A stretch of DNA of 64,000 nt, taken from positions 1-64,000 of the forward strand of contig LVAQ01000009.1 in NCBI GenBank assembly GCA_001604105.1, read 5' to 3'. The translations under genes were made by a program, and so were the position numbers. The number at the start of each line of letters is the position of its first letter. The first letter of the stretch is position 1. The notes below the pieces were generated by a model. It was not told the origin of the DNA. It saw only the letters and a list, made by a program, of their open reading frames with translations, and searched no databases. The stretch comes from Clostridiales bacterium Firm_11 (GTDB lineage Bacteria; Bacillota; Clostridia; Christensenellales; Aristaeellaceae). Shown in pieces: positions 1-8,733 of this stretch.

Positions 1-426
1 ATGCGCAACATCCTATGCCAGGTATCCCGTGCCCGTGCTAAAGAAGTCGGTGCCATGCTCAAAGCGATCTTTGCGCAGGAAAACCAGGCAGCCTGTTTAC
101 GCAAAGCGCAGGAAGTGGCCGAGCATCTGCGGAAAACCAAGCTCGGTAGCGCCGCGAAAACACTGGAAGAAGGCATCGTCGAAACGCTGACCTATACGAA
201 CTACCCTTCGCAACACTGGCTGCGTATCCGCAATAACAACGGTATCGAGAGGATCAACCGTGAGATCAGGCGGCGTACCAGAGTTGTCGGCTGCTTCCCA
301 GACGGCAACAGCGCGCTGATGCTGGTATGTGCAAGGCTCAGGCACGTTTCATCCTCTGCGTGGGGCGAGAAGGCATACCTGAACATGCAACACCTTTACG
401 AGCTTGAGAAGGAACGCGTCAATTGA
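1..426 (+). CDS. IS256-family (mutator-type) transposase, C-terminal part
   Basis: The open reading frame runs in from the left edge, so only the last 141 residues are visible and the first ATG is not a proven start. The sequence around residues 68-105 (WLRIRNNNGIERINREIRR, then RRTRVVGCFPDGNSALML) is the highly conserved C-terminal block of IS256/mutator transposases. The acidic residue of NGIERINRE matches the last catalytic Glu of the DDE triad in that family. These enzymes carry out cut-and-paste transposition. About 20 bases beyond the stop there is a nested inverted repeat (445-568), but I cannot define the element's terminal repeat because the left end is outside the window. Whether the element is active cannot be judged. 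Confidence 0.85.
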   Translation: MRNILCQVSRARAKEVGAMLKAIFAQENQAACLRKAQEVAEHLRKTKLGSAAKTLEEGIVETLTYTNYPSQHWLRIRNNNGIERINREIRRRTRVVGCFPDGNSALMLVCARLRHVSSSAWGEKAYLNMQHLYELEKERVN

Positions 427-444
427 CACCTTTGTTCACCGCCA

Positions 445-568
445 ACCTTGACAGCGCCGGTTCGGGGCGCTGGACTGTCGGCGGCGACGGGAACTCGGGA
501 ATATCATCGGTTAGTGGCTCCTCCCGTCGCCTTTAGAGGGTAGCGCCCCGAACCGCCCCTCTCAAGGT
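445..568. repeat. Nested three-step inverted repeat, 124 bp
   Basis: Three perfect arm pairs nest inside one another: ACCTTGA (445-451) with TCAAGGT (562-568); GGTTCGGGGCGCT (459-471) with AGCGCCCCGAACC (542-554); GGCGACGGGA (483-492) with TCCCGTCGCC (522-531). The spacer between outer and middle arms is exactly 7 nt on both sides. It would fold as one long hairpin. Immediately downstream is a further 7-bp hairpin (573-588). It lies just past the transposase stop, so it may be a transposon end, a miniature element or a structured RNA. I recognise no known family. Confidence 0.7.
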
Positions 569-724
569 CAAGCCGCCGCAAGCGGCGGTGGCTGCTTGGC
601 GACCTGCACGGTGCTTTGGCTCGGGGAATCTGGAAATATCATCTGGCAACTTCCGCTTGACGCTCTGCTCCCTGCAAATGTGCGCAAAATTCTTGACGTG
701 ACCCTGCAATGACAATGCCAAAAT

Positions 725-759
725 GCATCAAGGGCTGCACGCCGTGCAGCCCTTGATGC
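725..759 (-). terminator. Perfect 16-bp hairpin, possible terminator
   Basis: GCATCAAGGGCTGCAC (725-740) and its exact complement (744-759) are separated by three bases. On the minus strand the stem is followed by ATTTTGG, a weak U-tract; on the plus strand it is followed by TTCAGCTT. It may end minus-strand transcripts coming from the acetyltransferase side, or be a repeat-associated hairpin. Confidence 0.4.
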
Positions 760-781
760 TTCAGCTTGTTAAGCATCCCCA

Positions 782-1187
782 ATTGCTTACTACCATTGCT
801 CGCCGCGTAGCTCTGCGCGTTGTTCGCTCGTTTTTGCTATGGGTTGCGATGTAAAGCTTTAGGGCTTACCCCCTCAGCTTCGGCAGGGGTTTTACCCCTA
901 CACTGCTTGCTAAAAACCCCCGATTGCTTACTACCATCGCTCGCCGCGTAGCTCTGCGCGTTGTTCGCTCGCTTATGCTATGGGTTGTGATGTAAAGCTT
1001 TGGGGCTTACCCCCAGACTTCAGCAGGGGTTTTACCCCTACACTGCTTGCTAAAAACCCCCGATTGCTTACTACCATCGCACGCCGCGTAGCCTTGCGGG
1101 CTGTTCGCTCGTTTTTGCTATGGGTTGCGATGTAAAGCTTTGGGGCTTACCCCCTCAGCTTCAGCAAGGGTTTTACCCATGCACCCT
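782..1187. repeat. Tandem repeat, three copies of a ~140-bp unit
   Basis: The units begin at 782, 923 and 1063 (periods 141 and 140 bp), each starting ATTGCTTACTACCAT. All share the internal blocks TGTAAAGCTTTRGGGCTTACC and CAGGGGTTTTACCCC or a close variant. Copies differ by scattered substitutions; the third is the most diverged and ends in a different tail after about 1187. No open reading frame spans the array convincingly. A diverged copy of the tail motif (1165-1197) is found at 45930-45962, so this is part of a dispersed family. Confidence 0.85.
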
Positions 1188-1537
1188 GATCAGGACTACT
1201 CGCCCTGAACTCAACTTTTTCAGCAGCTCTTGATGCCTTTTCGTCCCCGATTCGTCGTGCGTCTGCGGGGATTCTTCCGCGGAAAAGACGTATCCGCGCA
1301 ACATAAGAACCTGCAAGGATGCAGCAGCGGCTGCGCGTGCTCCGTACGAAAGCACCGTGCAAGGCACAAAGCCGCCGTGAGCCCTTGCCAAGCCGCTCGA
1401 AACCAATGGGTTCCAGTAACGAAAACCAATGCTTCTGCGGCTTGAGAATCAAAAGTGCAGCGTTACGCGGCTTTCCGGTAAACCACTCACCTTAGCCGCG
1501 ACCCATCACAGTATCGTTACCATCAGACTTCAGGAAG
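1188..1537. other. Gene-free stretch after the tandem repeat
   Basis: Several short overlapping frames exist on both strands here (for example 1147-1452 minus), but none has a ribosome binding site, a recognisable domain or natural-looking composition. I see no terminator or promoter that I would defend. Confidence 0.5.
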
Positions 1538-1987
1538 CTATTCCGCATCCGCTGGTTTGTACATCTCATCCGGCAGGGGATCGCGCACCATCAGCCGATC
1601 CGCCTTGTTGTAGAAGCCAACTTTCTCATACAGGCCGTTGGCGGTGTGCGTCAGCAGCATGCCTTTTCCACGGCAAACTTTGCGGTCGGAAAGCGCGTAG
1701 TTCACCAGCGCCAGCCCCAGCCCTTTGCCGCGTTCTTCATCAGCCACCACTACATCCGCCAGGTAGTACATGGTGGAGCGATCCGAAGTAACACGCAAAA
1801 ACCCCACCATATGCCCATCCGGCGCGAAAACCCCGTATGGCTTGGCGTAGCGCAGGCTCTTGCGCGTGGTTTTCGCATCCCTGTCCTTCGCCCAATAGGT
1901 GAGTTTCAGCAGTTTCATCACCTCGCTAAGCTTGAACCTAAACCGCCTGCAACTGAGTGTGTACCCCGCAAAGTGCTGATCTTTCAT
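1538..1987 (-). CDS. GNAT-family N-acetyltransferase
   Basis: 149 residues. The layout fits small stand-alone GNAT enzymes: an N-terminal beta strand and the SYWAKDR-like segment (LTYWAKDRD, about 29-37), a central strand pair ending YLADVVVADE, the acetyl-CoA pyrophosphate-binding signature RGKGLGLAL (about 86-94) and a C-terminal GLYEKVGF strand. It should transfer an acetyl group from acetyl-CoA to a small-molecule or protein amine; the substrate is unknown. The 1987 start keeps the usual N-terminal strand, although no strong Shine-Dalgarno sequence precedes it. It lies 12 bp after the secreted TraB-like gene on the same strand and is probably co-transcribed with it. Confidence 0.85.
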   Translation of the reverse strand: MKDQHFAGYTLSCRRFRFKLSEVMKLLKLTYWAKDRDAKTTRKSLRYAKPYGVFAPDGHMVGFLRVTSDRSTMYYLADVVVADEERGKGLGLALVNYALSDRKVCRGKGMLLTHTANGLYEKVGFYNKADRLMVRDPLPDEMYKPADAE

Positions 1988-1999
1988 GTGTGCATTCCG

Positions 2000-2950
2000 C
2001 TACGGCTGCGTAATCTGCGTTACCGTATACCCTTTCTTTGCTAAGTGCGTCAGGATGCTATCCTCCGGCAGCGCAAGGTGCAAAAGCCCTACCGTCACAA
2101 AGTAGGAACCCTCCGTTTGAAGCAGCTCGTCAAGCTGTTCCGCCATACGCGCGTTGCGCTGCGTAATCAATGTAACATGATATTCGGTGCAAACCTCTTC
2201 ATACCCTGTCTGGAGGTAATGATTCAGGTAATTATCCGCAAATGCTGCGGCATCGCCATCGCGCCACCAGGTTGGCCACAGCGCAATGCCCGCGTCCAGC
2301 CCATCCGCCTGCGATGGATTCAGAATTACATCACACTCGCTCTGCAAAAGATACAGCACCAGTTCGGGCGAAAAGCTCTCCAGCATATCTAGCTGCTCAG
2401 CAACCGTTTCCAGATACACGGCAGGCTTGCTGTGCGCGGCGGCAAACGCCTGCACCTGCCGCTCTACCCCCAGCGACAACGCCTCCGCCGCATTCGCCGT
2501 GCCCATTTCCGCAGCGGTAGCGTACACCGCGAGCGTATTAATGACCGCCCATGGCTGATACTCGTCCAGCACGCGGATGGATAGCCCAAGCTGCTTAGCG
2601 ACCTGCGTCAGCTGCGCGTAGAGCGCATCCCCCAGGTCATCGGCAAGGGTGCCCTGCGTACGGCGCATGCGTGCCTGCGCTTCGGCCAGCGCTTCCGGCG
2701 CGGCAGTATCGCATTCATACACGAAGGTATCCGCGGCGGCCATCGCACGCTGAATCCCGCTGCCAAACGGCATCATCGCTTCACTGCCGATGTGGATGGA
2801 ACCCAGCAGCACCATATCCGCCTGCCCGCCGCTTACCTCATACAACAGTCCCCGACTCCCCTCCTGCGCAGTTTCTTCCCCAACGGCAGTCACAGCCATG
2901 CACAGGCAAAACGCCAGGCAAAGCGCCGCAAAACGTTTTATCCTTCTCAT
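2000..2950 (-). CDS. Secreted TraB/GumN-family protein
   Basis: 316 residues from the ATG at 2950, which sits 10 nt behind a GGAGG; a GTG at 2956 overlapping the upstream stop is the alternative start. The N-terminus is a classical signal peptide (RRIKR, then a hydrophobic ALCLAFCLCMAVTAV core). The mature part begins like TraB/GumN proteins: LLYEVSGGQADMVLLGSIHIG, where the GSIH motif and later YECD/ETVAEQ acidic motifs are characteristic. The family has a TIKI/erythromycin-esterase-like fold and some eukaryotic members are metalloproteases; the bacterial function is not established. It is exported and may be retained at the membrane. It overlaps or abuts the helicase gene upstream, indicating translational coupling. 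Confidence 0.8.
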   Translation of the reverse strand: MRRIKRFAALCLAFCLCMAVTAVGEETAQEGSRGLLYEVSGGQADMVLLGSIHIGSEAMMPFGSGIQRAMAAADTFVYECDTAAPEALAEAQARMRRTQGTLADDLGDALYAQLTQVAKQLGLSIRVLDEYQPWAVINTLAVYATAAEMGTANAAEALSLGVERQVQAFAAAHSKPAVYLETVAEQLDMLESFSPELVLYLLQSECDVILNPSQADGLDAGIALWPTWWRDGDAAAFADNYLNHYLQTGYEEVCTEYHVTLITQRNARMAEQLDELLQTEGSYFVTVGLLHLALPEDSILTHLAKKGYTVTQITQP

Positions 2951-2952
2951 GC

Positions 2953-5463
2953 TCACGTGTCCTCCCCTCCATACAGCGCCCGCACCGCCGCGCCCATGTG
3001 CTCATCGGTCAGTTGCCAATGCTCCGGCAGCAGCCGCGCATAGCGGGCATCATAGTACCGATCATCCAAAAGCAGAATCAGCCCTTTGTCCCGTTCGGTA
3101 CGGATTACGCGCCCGCCAGCCTGCGCCACCTTATGCATGGCGGGGATCATCCACGCGTAGAGGAATCCATCGCCAAAACGTGCCCCATAATAGGCTTTCA
3201 AAACCCGCAGGCGGAAACTCGGCGTGGGCAGGCCCACCCCCACAATCATCACGCCGATGAGCTGCTCGCCGGGTAAATCCACCCCTTCGGAAAACAACCC
3301 GCCCAGCACACATAGCCCCAGTTTGGGTGAATCGTCCTGGGTAAATGCTTCCAGAAAGCGCGTACGCGCCTCCTCGGTCATTTCGCTCTCCTGCACCAGC
3401 AACGCAGGCAGGCTGCTTTCATCCAGATGCCGCAGCACCAGCGCAAGGTAAGCATAACTGGGAAAATAGGCAATGTACTTGCCCGCCCGCGCCGCAACAG
3501 CCTCCTGTATGCTCTGCGCCACACGCGCGGCGCTCTCCTGCCGAAAGGCATAGCGCGTTTGCACCCGCCTGCGTACGACGGCCAGGTTTTCCGGCGGAAA
3601 CGGAGAGGCAAGCGCAAAGCACGCATCTTCCTGCGTGCCCCCTAAAAGCTGACGCATCGCCTCCAGCGGCGCGAGCGTGGCAGAAAAGAACACCGTCCCC
3701 CGTAGCCCCTTGGTGACGGATGCAATCCATTCGGCGGGCGACAGACACATCAGCTCCAAAACCCGCTCCGCGCCCCGTATGCTGAGCAGCGCCGCGTAGC
3801 GCGCATCATAATGTTTTGCCGCAAAAATAAAGGGCGATATCCGCCGGATGAACTGCCACGAGAGGGCACGCAGTTCACCGCTAACCGCTCGGCCTTCCAA
3901 CAGCGTAAAGGTTGCCTCCCATGCGGTTTGCGCCGCTTGCGCCAAAGCTGGCGGCGGCGCATGCAGCAGGGTATCCCGCTGCGATATACGGCCATCGGCA
4001 TCCGGTTCCGGCTGCCCTGCCTGCGCGGCCCATAACGCGGCTTCCCGCCACGCTATCTCGTTTTCAGAAACGGTGAGTGTTGCTTCCCTTTGATGTTCGG
4101 CATGGCTTGCTGCACCGTCAGCATGCGGCTCACCGCTGTTCTCGCAGGCGGTTTGCGCATCCGGCTCTTGCCGGGCGGGTGAATCATCCTGTGCCTGCAA
4201 GGCACGTAACGCCTGATATAACAGGGTTAGCTGCTTATAGTAAGCATGTTTGCGCCCGATTGCCTTGCCGACTGCCGCGCGGTATTCCCGAAGCGCCCGT
4301 GTGTCCAGCGAGCCGGAAAGGCTCTCCCGCACACGATCCAGCAAATGATGCGCTTCATCGATGAGCAGGGTAAAATCTTTGCGACGTTTGAATAGCCGTG
4401 CCACCTGCGCAAAAGGGTCAAAGGCGTAGTTCATATCCATGAGCGTTACGTCGGCATAGTCACACAGGGTCAGCGCAAGTTCAAACGGGCATAGCATGTG
4501 ACGATCCGCCGCTTCGGCGATGCGTTCTTCCGTCCAGGCGACATCCATGGCAAACAGCTCGTGCAACGCATCGGGTTGGCGCAGAAAATGCCCCTTGGCG
4601 CGCGGGCAGTCATCGGGGTGGCAACGTACAGGCGTGGGGCACATTTTCTCTTTGGCAAGCAGCGTGCTTACCCGAATGCGCATGCCCTGCGCGCGCATCA
4701 TCTCCAGCGCGTTCAGCGGGCTCTGGCGCGCGGTAGTGCGCGCGGTAAGGTAGATGATCTTGCGCGTTTTCCCTGCTGGTAGCGCCTTGAGCGCGGGGTA
4801 AAGCACCGCCGCGCTCTTGCCTGTGCCGGTGGGCAGGCTGGCAAACAACCTTCGCTTGCGCGTGATGGCTGTATACGTCTGCACGGCGAGCTCCCGCTGC
4901 CCCGCGCGGTAACCCGCAAAGGGAAAGGGCGCGTTCTTTATGCTTTCATCCCGCGTGCGTTCCCGCAAACGTTCCGGCAGGGCAACGGCAAACCACGCGG
5001 CAAGCATATCCTCCAGCGCCAGCAGCAGTGCATCGCGCGGCGCTTCCTCAGTGAAGACACGCTGCGGAATCCCTTGCGCATTTACATATGCCACTTGAAC
5101 GCGAATGATTTCCTTTGGCTCGCCCAGTGCCAAAAGCGCGCCATACAAGCGCGCTTGGGCAAGGTGCTCCGGCAGGGGCGCTTCGGGCGGCGTAAAGCAG
5201 AGTTTCAGCTCATGCACCGTCGGGATATCGCCCGCGCAAAAAGCGTCCATACGGCCGAACACGGTCACTTGATGCTCCCCGCGCATGACCTGCGCCCGAA
5301 TCGGTTTTTCAATTTCAAACTCCGCGGCCAGCGCGTTTTCCCGCGCCTGATGCGCGGCGGTGCCCGCAAGCATGTCCTCCACGCTTCCCATGGGCGCGAT
5401 ATCCGGCGGGAAATAGCGAAAGGCTACCAGTTCCCGTACCGAAACGCGGAACGTCTCCCCCAC
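2953..5463 (-). CDS. PD-(D/E)XK nuclease - XPD/DinG-type iron-sulphur helicase fusion
   Basis: 836 residues. I prefer the GTG at 5463 over the GTG at 5469 because it gives 7 nt to the GGGGAGG. The N-terminal ~150 residues look like a RecB/Cas4-type nuclease: GTAAH, then GRMD (Asp about 73), HELK (Glu 85, Lys 87) and a QARLY motif. A helicase core follows: Walker A LPTGTGKS (about 210-217), four cysteines at about 275, 281, 286 and 325 placed like the XPD/DinG 4Fe-4S ligands, DEAH at about 369, and C-terminal motifs including GGLFSEGVDLPGE and QAGGRVIRT. Expected role: ATP-driven 5'-3' unwinding of DNA damage or replication intermediates coupled to strand cleavage. Related two-domain proteins occur in Clostridia; the exact pathway is unknown. 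Confidence 0.85.
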   Translation of the reverse strand: MGETFRVSVRELVAFRYFPPDIAPMGSVEDMLAGTAAHQARENALAAEFEIEKPIRAQVMRGEHQVTVFGRMDAFCAGDIPTVHELKLCFTPPEAPLPEHLAQARLYGALLALGEPKEIIRVQVAYVNAQGIPQRVFTEEAPRDALLLALEDMLAAWFAVALPERLRERTRDESIKNAPFPFAGYRAGQRELAVQTYTAITRKRRLFASLPTGTGKSAAVLYPALKALPAGKTRKIIYLTARTTARQSPLNALEMMRAQGMRIRVSTLLAKEKMCPTPVRCHPDDCPRAKGHFLRQPDALHELFAMDVAWTEERIAEAADRHMLCPFELALTLCDYADVTLMDMNYAFDPFAQVARLFKRRKDFTLLIDEAHHLLDRVRESLSGSLDTRALREYRAAVGKAIGRKHAYYKQLTLLYQALRALQAQDDSPARQEPDAQTACENSGEPHADGAASHAEHQREATLTVSENEIAWREAALWAAQAGQPEPDADGRISQRDTLLHAPPPALAQAAQTAWEATFTLLEGRAVSGELRALSWQFIRRISPFIFAAKHYDARYAALLSIRGAERVLELMCLSPAEWIASVTKGLRGTVFFSATLAPLEAMRQLLGGTQEDACFALASPFPPENLAVVRRRVQTRYAFRQESAARVAQSIQEAVAARAGKYIAYFPSYAYLALVLRHLDESSLPALLVQESEMTEEARTRFLEAFTQDDSPKLGLCVLGGLFSEGVDLPGEQLIGVMIVGVGLPTPSFRLRVLKAYYGARFGDGFLYAWMIPAMHKVAQAGGRVIRTERDKGLILLLDDRYYDARYARLLPEHWQLTDEHMGAAVRALYGGEDT

Positions 5464-5506
5464 CGGCACGCCTCCCCTTCATTCCGCGGTGCTTGGCTGC
5501 AAATGG

Positions 5507-6190
5507 CTAGTTCCTTCTGTTGCGGGAAATGAGCAACAGCCGCAGCAGCTGCAAAAGGCTGCTGATTGCCGCCGCCACATACGTGAGCGCAGCGGCGTCC
5601 AACACCGCTTTCACGCCGCGCAATTCCTGCTCGGTCACATAACCGCCCTGCGACAACGCACTCACGGCGCGTTTGCTGGCGTTAAACTCCACCGGCAGCG
5701 TCACCAGAGAAAACACAAGCGTAAGCGCAAAGCAAGCGATGCCGATATAAACCAGCGGCTCCCAGGAGAAAATGAACCCCGCAAGGAAAATCGGGAAATA
5801 CAGGTTGCTGCCGATGTTGACCACCGGAACAATGGCGCTGCGCAGTTTCAGCGGCGCATAATCGTGCCTGTCCTGCATGGCATGGCCGCATTCATGCGCC
5901 GCGATGCCGATGGCCGCAATGCTCGCGTTGCCGTACACGCCCTGCGAAAGCCGCAGTACATTGGAACGGGGGTCATAATGGTCGGTCAACTCCCCGTTTA
6001 CCGGCTCGATGGCAACGCCTGTGTTCCCATCCCGCGCAAGCAAATCACGCGCCACCTGTTCCGCCGTAACGTCGCGCTGCGTACCAATGCTGCGGTACTT
6101 TGCGTACGCGGATTTCACTTTGAACTGCGCCCACATGCCCAGCAGCAAACCCGGGATCAACAGGATCATCGTCCAATCCCAATAAAACAT
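5507..6190 (-). CDS. YugP-type membrane zinc metallopeptidase
   Basis: 227 residues starting at 6190, where GGAGG lies 6 nt upstream of the ATG (an earlier in-frame ATG at 6325 lacks this). The order is an N-terminal membrane segment (MILLIPGLLLGMW), the conserved SAYAKY/YDPRSNVLRLS region, then the zinc motif HECGH at residues 99-103, followed by two or three more membrane segments and a last AALTYVAAAISSLLQL helix. This matches the neutral zinc metallopeptidase family of B. subtilis YugP (Pfam Zn_peptidase_2). It should cleave proteins at the membrane; substrates are unknown. It has its own probable promoter (6255-6282) and reads away from the flavin reductase. Confidence 0.9.
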   Translation of the reverse strand: MFYWDWTMILLIPGLLLGMWAQFKVKSAYAKYRSIGTQRDVTAEQVARDLLARDGNTGVAIEPVNGELTDHYDPRSNVLRLSQGVYGNASIAAIGIAAHECGHAMQDRHDYAPLKLRSAIVPVVNIGSNLYFPIFLAGFIFSWEPLVYIGIACFALTLVFSLVTLPVEFNASKRAVSALSQGGYVTEQELRGVKAVLDAAALTYVAAAISSLLQLLRLLLISRNRRN

Positions 6191-6254
6191 GGCAAACCTC
6201 CACAAACGAACAAAAATATGGTATGATGGACGCGAAAACGGATCCATCCCCCAT

Positions 6255-6282
6255 AGCATACACGTTTTTCGCAAAATTTCAA
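6255..6282 (-). promoter_or_regulatory. Probable sigma-A promoter for the zinc peptidase gene
   Basis: On the minus strand TTGAAA (6282-6277) is followed after 16 bp by TATGCT (6260-6255), about 65 bp upstream of the start codon at 6190. Confidence 0.5.
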
Positions 6283-6480
6283 GCAAAGCCGCCCAAAATG
6301 TCGCCTTTTGCGCTTGAAGTGCCATGCGGCAAACAGACCTGCCTGTTCATAGCAAGCAATCCGCAAACACACCCAAAGCGAGTATCAAAGCCAGTTGCCT
6401 GCGTTGCGCTCGTGCTGCCACTGGAACCGATGCGCACACCCCTGGGGGATGGCATCATCAATCAGGAGAGGAGAACCATC

Positions 6481-7002
6481 ATGCGGGAAGTTCCCATAAC
6501 TGAAGTAGCCCACATCATCACCGAGAAGCTGAGCAGCGGCGGTGTTTTTCTGACTTCCAACGCGGGCGGGCAGCCCAATGTAATGACCCTTGGCTGGGGC
6601 GGCGTGACACAATTCTTCAGCGTACCCTGTTTTATTGCGCCCGTGCGCGACAGCCGTTTCACCTACGGCATTTTGCGGAAAGCCGGTGCATTCACCGTGA
6701 GCATCCCCCTGCATGATATGAAGCCGGAACTAATGCTGGCGGGCACCCGTAGCGGCCGCGATATCAATAAGTTTGACGGTCAGGGCATGACAGCCGCCCC
6801 TGCCCAGCAGGTGCATGCGCCCATTGTTGCGGAGTGCGAGCTGCATGTCGAGTGCGAATCCATGGGCTATGTGCGCCTGAATCCTGATACGATGAGTGAC
6901 TTGATCATGGGCAGGTGGTACCCCTCGGGGGATATGCACACACTGTTTCTAGGGAAAGTCGTGCGTTGTTATTATACGCAGGAACCACAAGCAGAACCGT
7001 AA
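6481..7002 (+). CDS. Flavin reductase-like (FMN-binding split barrel) protein
   Basis: 173 residues from the ATG at 6481, preceded by AGGAGAGGAG. The N-terminal half reads like the flavin reductase-like domain: LTSNAGGQPNVMTLGWGG, then VRDSRFTYGIL and FTVSIP, the segments that bind FMN and form the dimer in this family. Members either reduce flavin with NAD(P)H or use bound FMN as cofactor in other redox reactions; the exact substrate cannot be read from sequence. It is monocistronic, with a hairpin terminator right behind it (7040-7085). The region upstream (6283-6480) has no clear promoter of its own. Confidence 0.85.
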   Translation: MREVPITEVAHIITEKLSSGGVFLTSNAGGQPNVMTLGWGGVTQFFSVPCFIAPVRDSRFTYGILRKAGAFTVSIPLHDMKPELMLAGTRSGRDINKFDGQGMTAAPAQQVHAPIVAECELHVECESMGYVRLNPDTMSDLIMGRWYPSGDMHTLFLGKVVRCYYTQEPQAEP

Positions 7003-7039
7003 CGCTTGGTAAACAAACCCTGCATTCCGCAGATAAAGC

Positions 7040-7085
7040 AAACGGAACCAAAAGCACGGCAAGGCTGTGCGATTGGTTCCGTTTT
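7040..7085 (+). terminator. Rho-independent terminator after the flavin reductase gene
   Basis: AAACGGAACCAA (7040-7051) pairs with TTGGTTCCGTTT (7073-7084) and runs into TTTTT. The opposite strand also has a moderate T-rich tail, so it may serve both the flavin reductase gene and the convergent decarboxylase operon. The rest of 7086-7299 holds nothing I can name. Confidence 0.75.
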
Positions 7086-7299
7086 TCAACTCAGTTGCAG
7101 CTTCCCTGTCGAAACGCGGCCTGCTGAGCACTGTTACCCTGATGCGATTGCCAGTTATGAACGCGGCAACGCTCGCAAGCGGTTTCGCGCTGCGGCAAGT
7201 CGAATATGGTTAGACGCAGCGAGGCCTCGCCCAACCATCACGACGAGATCACTTGCGGTAATCGAAGCAGAACGTATGCGTTCCCATCAGGAAACCGTA

Positions 7300-8700
7300 T
7301 TACACGGGCATGGTCATCTGCGCTTTGTCCAGCATGGTGCTGTCCACGCCCAGTTGCTTTGCCTGGCGATACTGGAAGTACTTGAGCGCCACCTGCGGGA
7401 ACAGCGCGTAGCTCAGGATGTCTTCCTCCTGCTGGTAATACTCGCGAATCTCTTCGCGGTACTTCTCCAGCTCCGGCGGAATATCATCCGCGGGGCGGTG
7501 TGTGATCACCGTATCATTCCCGATGACCTTGCGGCGCACTTCTTCATTCACGGGGGCAGGCAGCAGGCCGTACTCGCCGCGCATCAGCGCTTTGCTTTCC
7601 TTGCTGGAAAGCTTGTAGCGCTCGCCGCCCAGGATGTTCATCACAGCCTGGGTACCCACAATCTGGCTGGTGGGAGTCACCAGCGGCGGGAAACCGAAGT
7701 CCTCGCGCACGCGCGGGACTTCCGCCAGCACTTCGTAGTACTTATCCATGGCGTTGGATTCTTTCAACTGGCCAATCAGGTTGCTGAGCATGCCGCCCGG
7801 CACCTGATAGAGCAGGGTGTTCGCGTCCGTCGCCAATACGCGGGCGGGATCGCGCCAGCCGTCTTTGGTCAGTTCATCCGCCACGCCGCGGAAGTAACCC
7901 GCAAGCTCGATCAGCAGCCCCAGATCAAGGCCGGTATCATACTCACTGCCGCGCAGGGTAGCCACCATGGCTTCGGTGGAAGGCTGCGCCGTACCGCCGC
8001 CAAGGGGTGAAAGCGCGGTGTCGATTACATCCACGCCTGCTTCAACAGCCTTGAGCAGCGTCATCGCGCCCGTGCCGGTGGTGTCGTGCGTGTGCAGCAC
8101 AATGGGCAGGCCGGTTTCGGATTTCAGGCGCTTGATCAGGCTATGAGCGGCATAGGGCAATAGCAGGTTTGCCATGTCCTTGATGCAGATGATATCCGCG
8201 CCCATCTCCGCAATCTGGCGCGCCAGCTTCACAAAGAAATCTTCGGTATGTACGGGGCTGATGGTGTAGCTCATCGCCACTTCCGCAATGCCCTTGTATT
8301 TCTTGGTAGCCTTGACTGCCGTTTCCATGTTGCGCAGATCGTTGAGCGCGTCAAAGCAACGGATGATGTCGCAGCCGTTTTCGATGGTCTTCTTGACGAA
8401 GAAATCCACCACGTCATCAGCGTAATGCTTGTAACCCAGGATGTTTTGACCGCGCAGCAGCATTTGCAGCTTGGTATTGGGCAAGCCCTTGCGCAGGGTG
8501 CGCAGGCGCTCCCAGGGATCCTCATTCAAAAACCGCAGGCAGGTATCAAACGTCGCACCGCCCCAGCATTCCAGCGAAAAGTAGCCAACTTTATCCAGTT
8601 TCTCAAATGCGGGTTCCATTTGCGAAATCCGCATGCGCGTGGCGGCCTGGCTTTGGTGCGCGTCACGCAAGATGGTATCGGTAATTCCAACTTTGGACAT
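7300..8700 (-). CDS. oadA: Oxaloacetate decarboxylase alpha / pyruvate carboxylase B-type carboxyltransferase subunit
   Basis: 466 residues from the ATG at 8700 (AAAGGAGAAAACGAT upstream). It is a DRE-TIM carboxyltransferase: ITDTILRDAHQS near the N-terminus holds the metal and substrate residues, CIKDMANLL contains the conserved Lys that is carboxylated in the family, and LHTHDTTGTG supplies metal-binding histidines. The C-terminal PYC/OADA domain continues to LDKAQM. It ends before the biotinyl domain, which is a separate gene in this operon. It moves CO2 between oxaloacetate (or pyruvate) and biotin on the carrier. It is the last gene of the operon, 33 bp after the sodium pump gene. Confidence 0.93.
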   Translation of the reverse strand: MSKVGITDTILRDAHQSQAATRMRISQMEPAFEKLDKVGYFSLECWGGATFDTCLRFLNEDPWERLRTLRKGLPNTKLQMLLRGQNILGYKHYADDVVDFFVKKTIENGCDIIRCFDALNDLRNMETAVKATKKYKGIAEVAMSYTISPVHTEDFFVKLARQIAEMGADIICIKDMANLLLPYAAHSLIKRLKSETGLPIVLHTHDTTGTGAMTLLKAVEAGVDVIDTALSPLGGGTAQPSTEAMVATLRGSEYDTGLDLGLLIELAGYFRGVADELTKDGWRDPARVLATDANTLLYQVPGGMLSNLIGQLKESNAMDKYYEVLAEVPRVREDFGFPPLVTPTSQIVGTQAVMNILGGERYKLSSKESKALMRGEYGLLPAPVNEEVRRKVIGNDTVITHRPADDIPPELEKYREEIREYYQQEEDILSYALFPQVALKYFQYRQAKQLGVDSTMLDKAQMTMPV

Positions 8701-8733
8701 ATCGTTTTCTCCTTTCAAACGAAGGGTTCCATT

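Noticed and set aside
1147..1452. Overlapping short minus-strand frames after the tandem repeat
   Set aside because: Part of the encoded sequence is repeat-derived; no start signals or domains.
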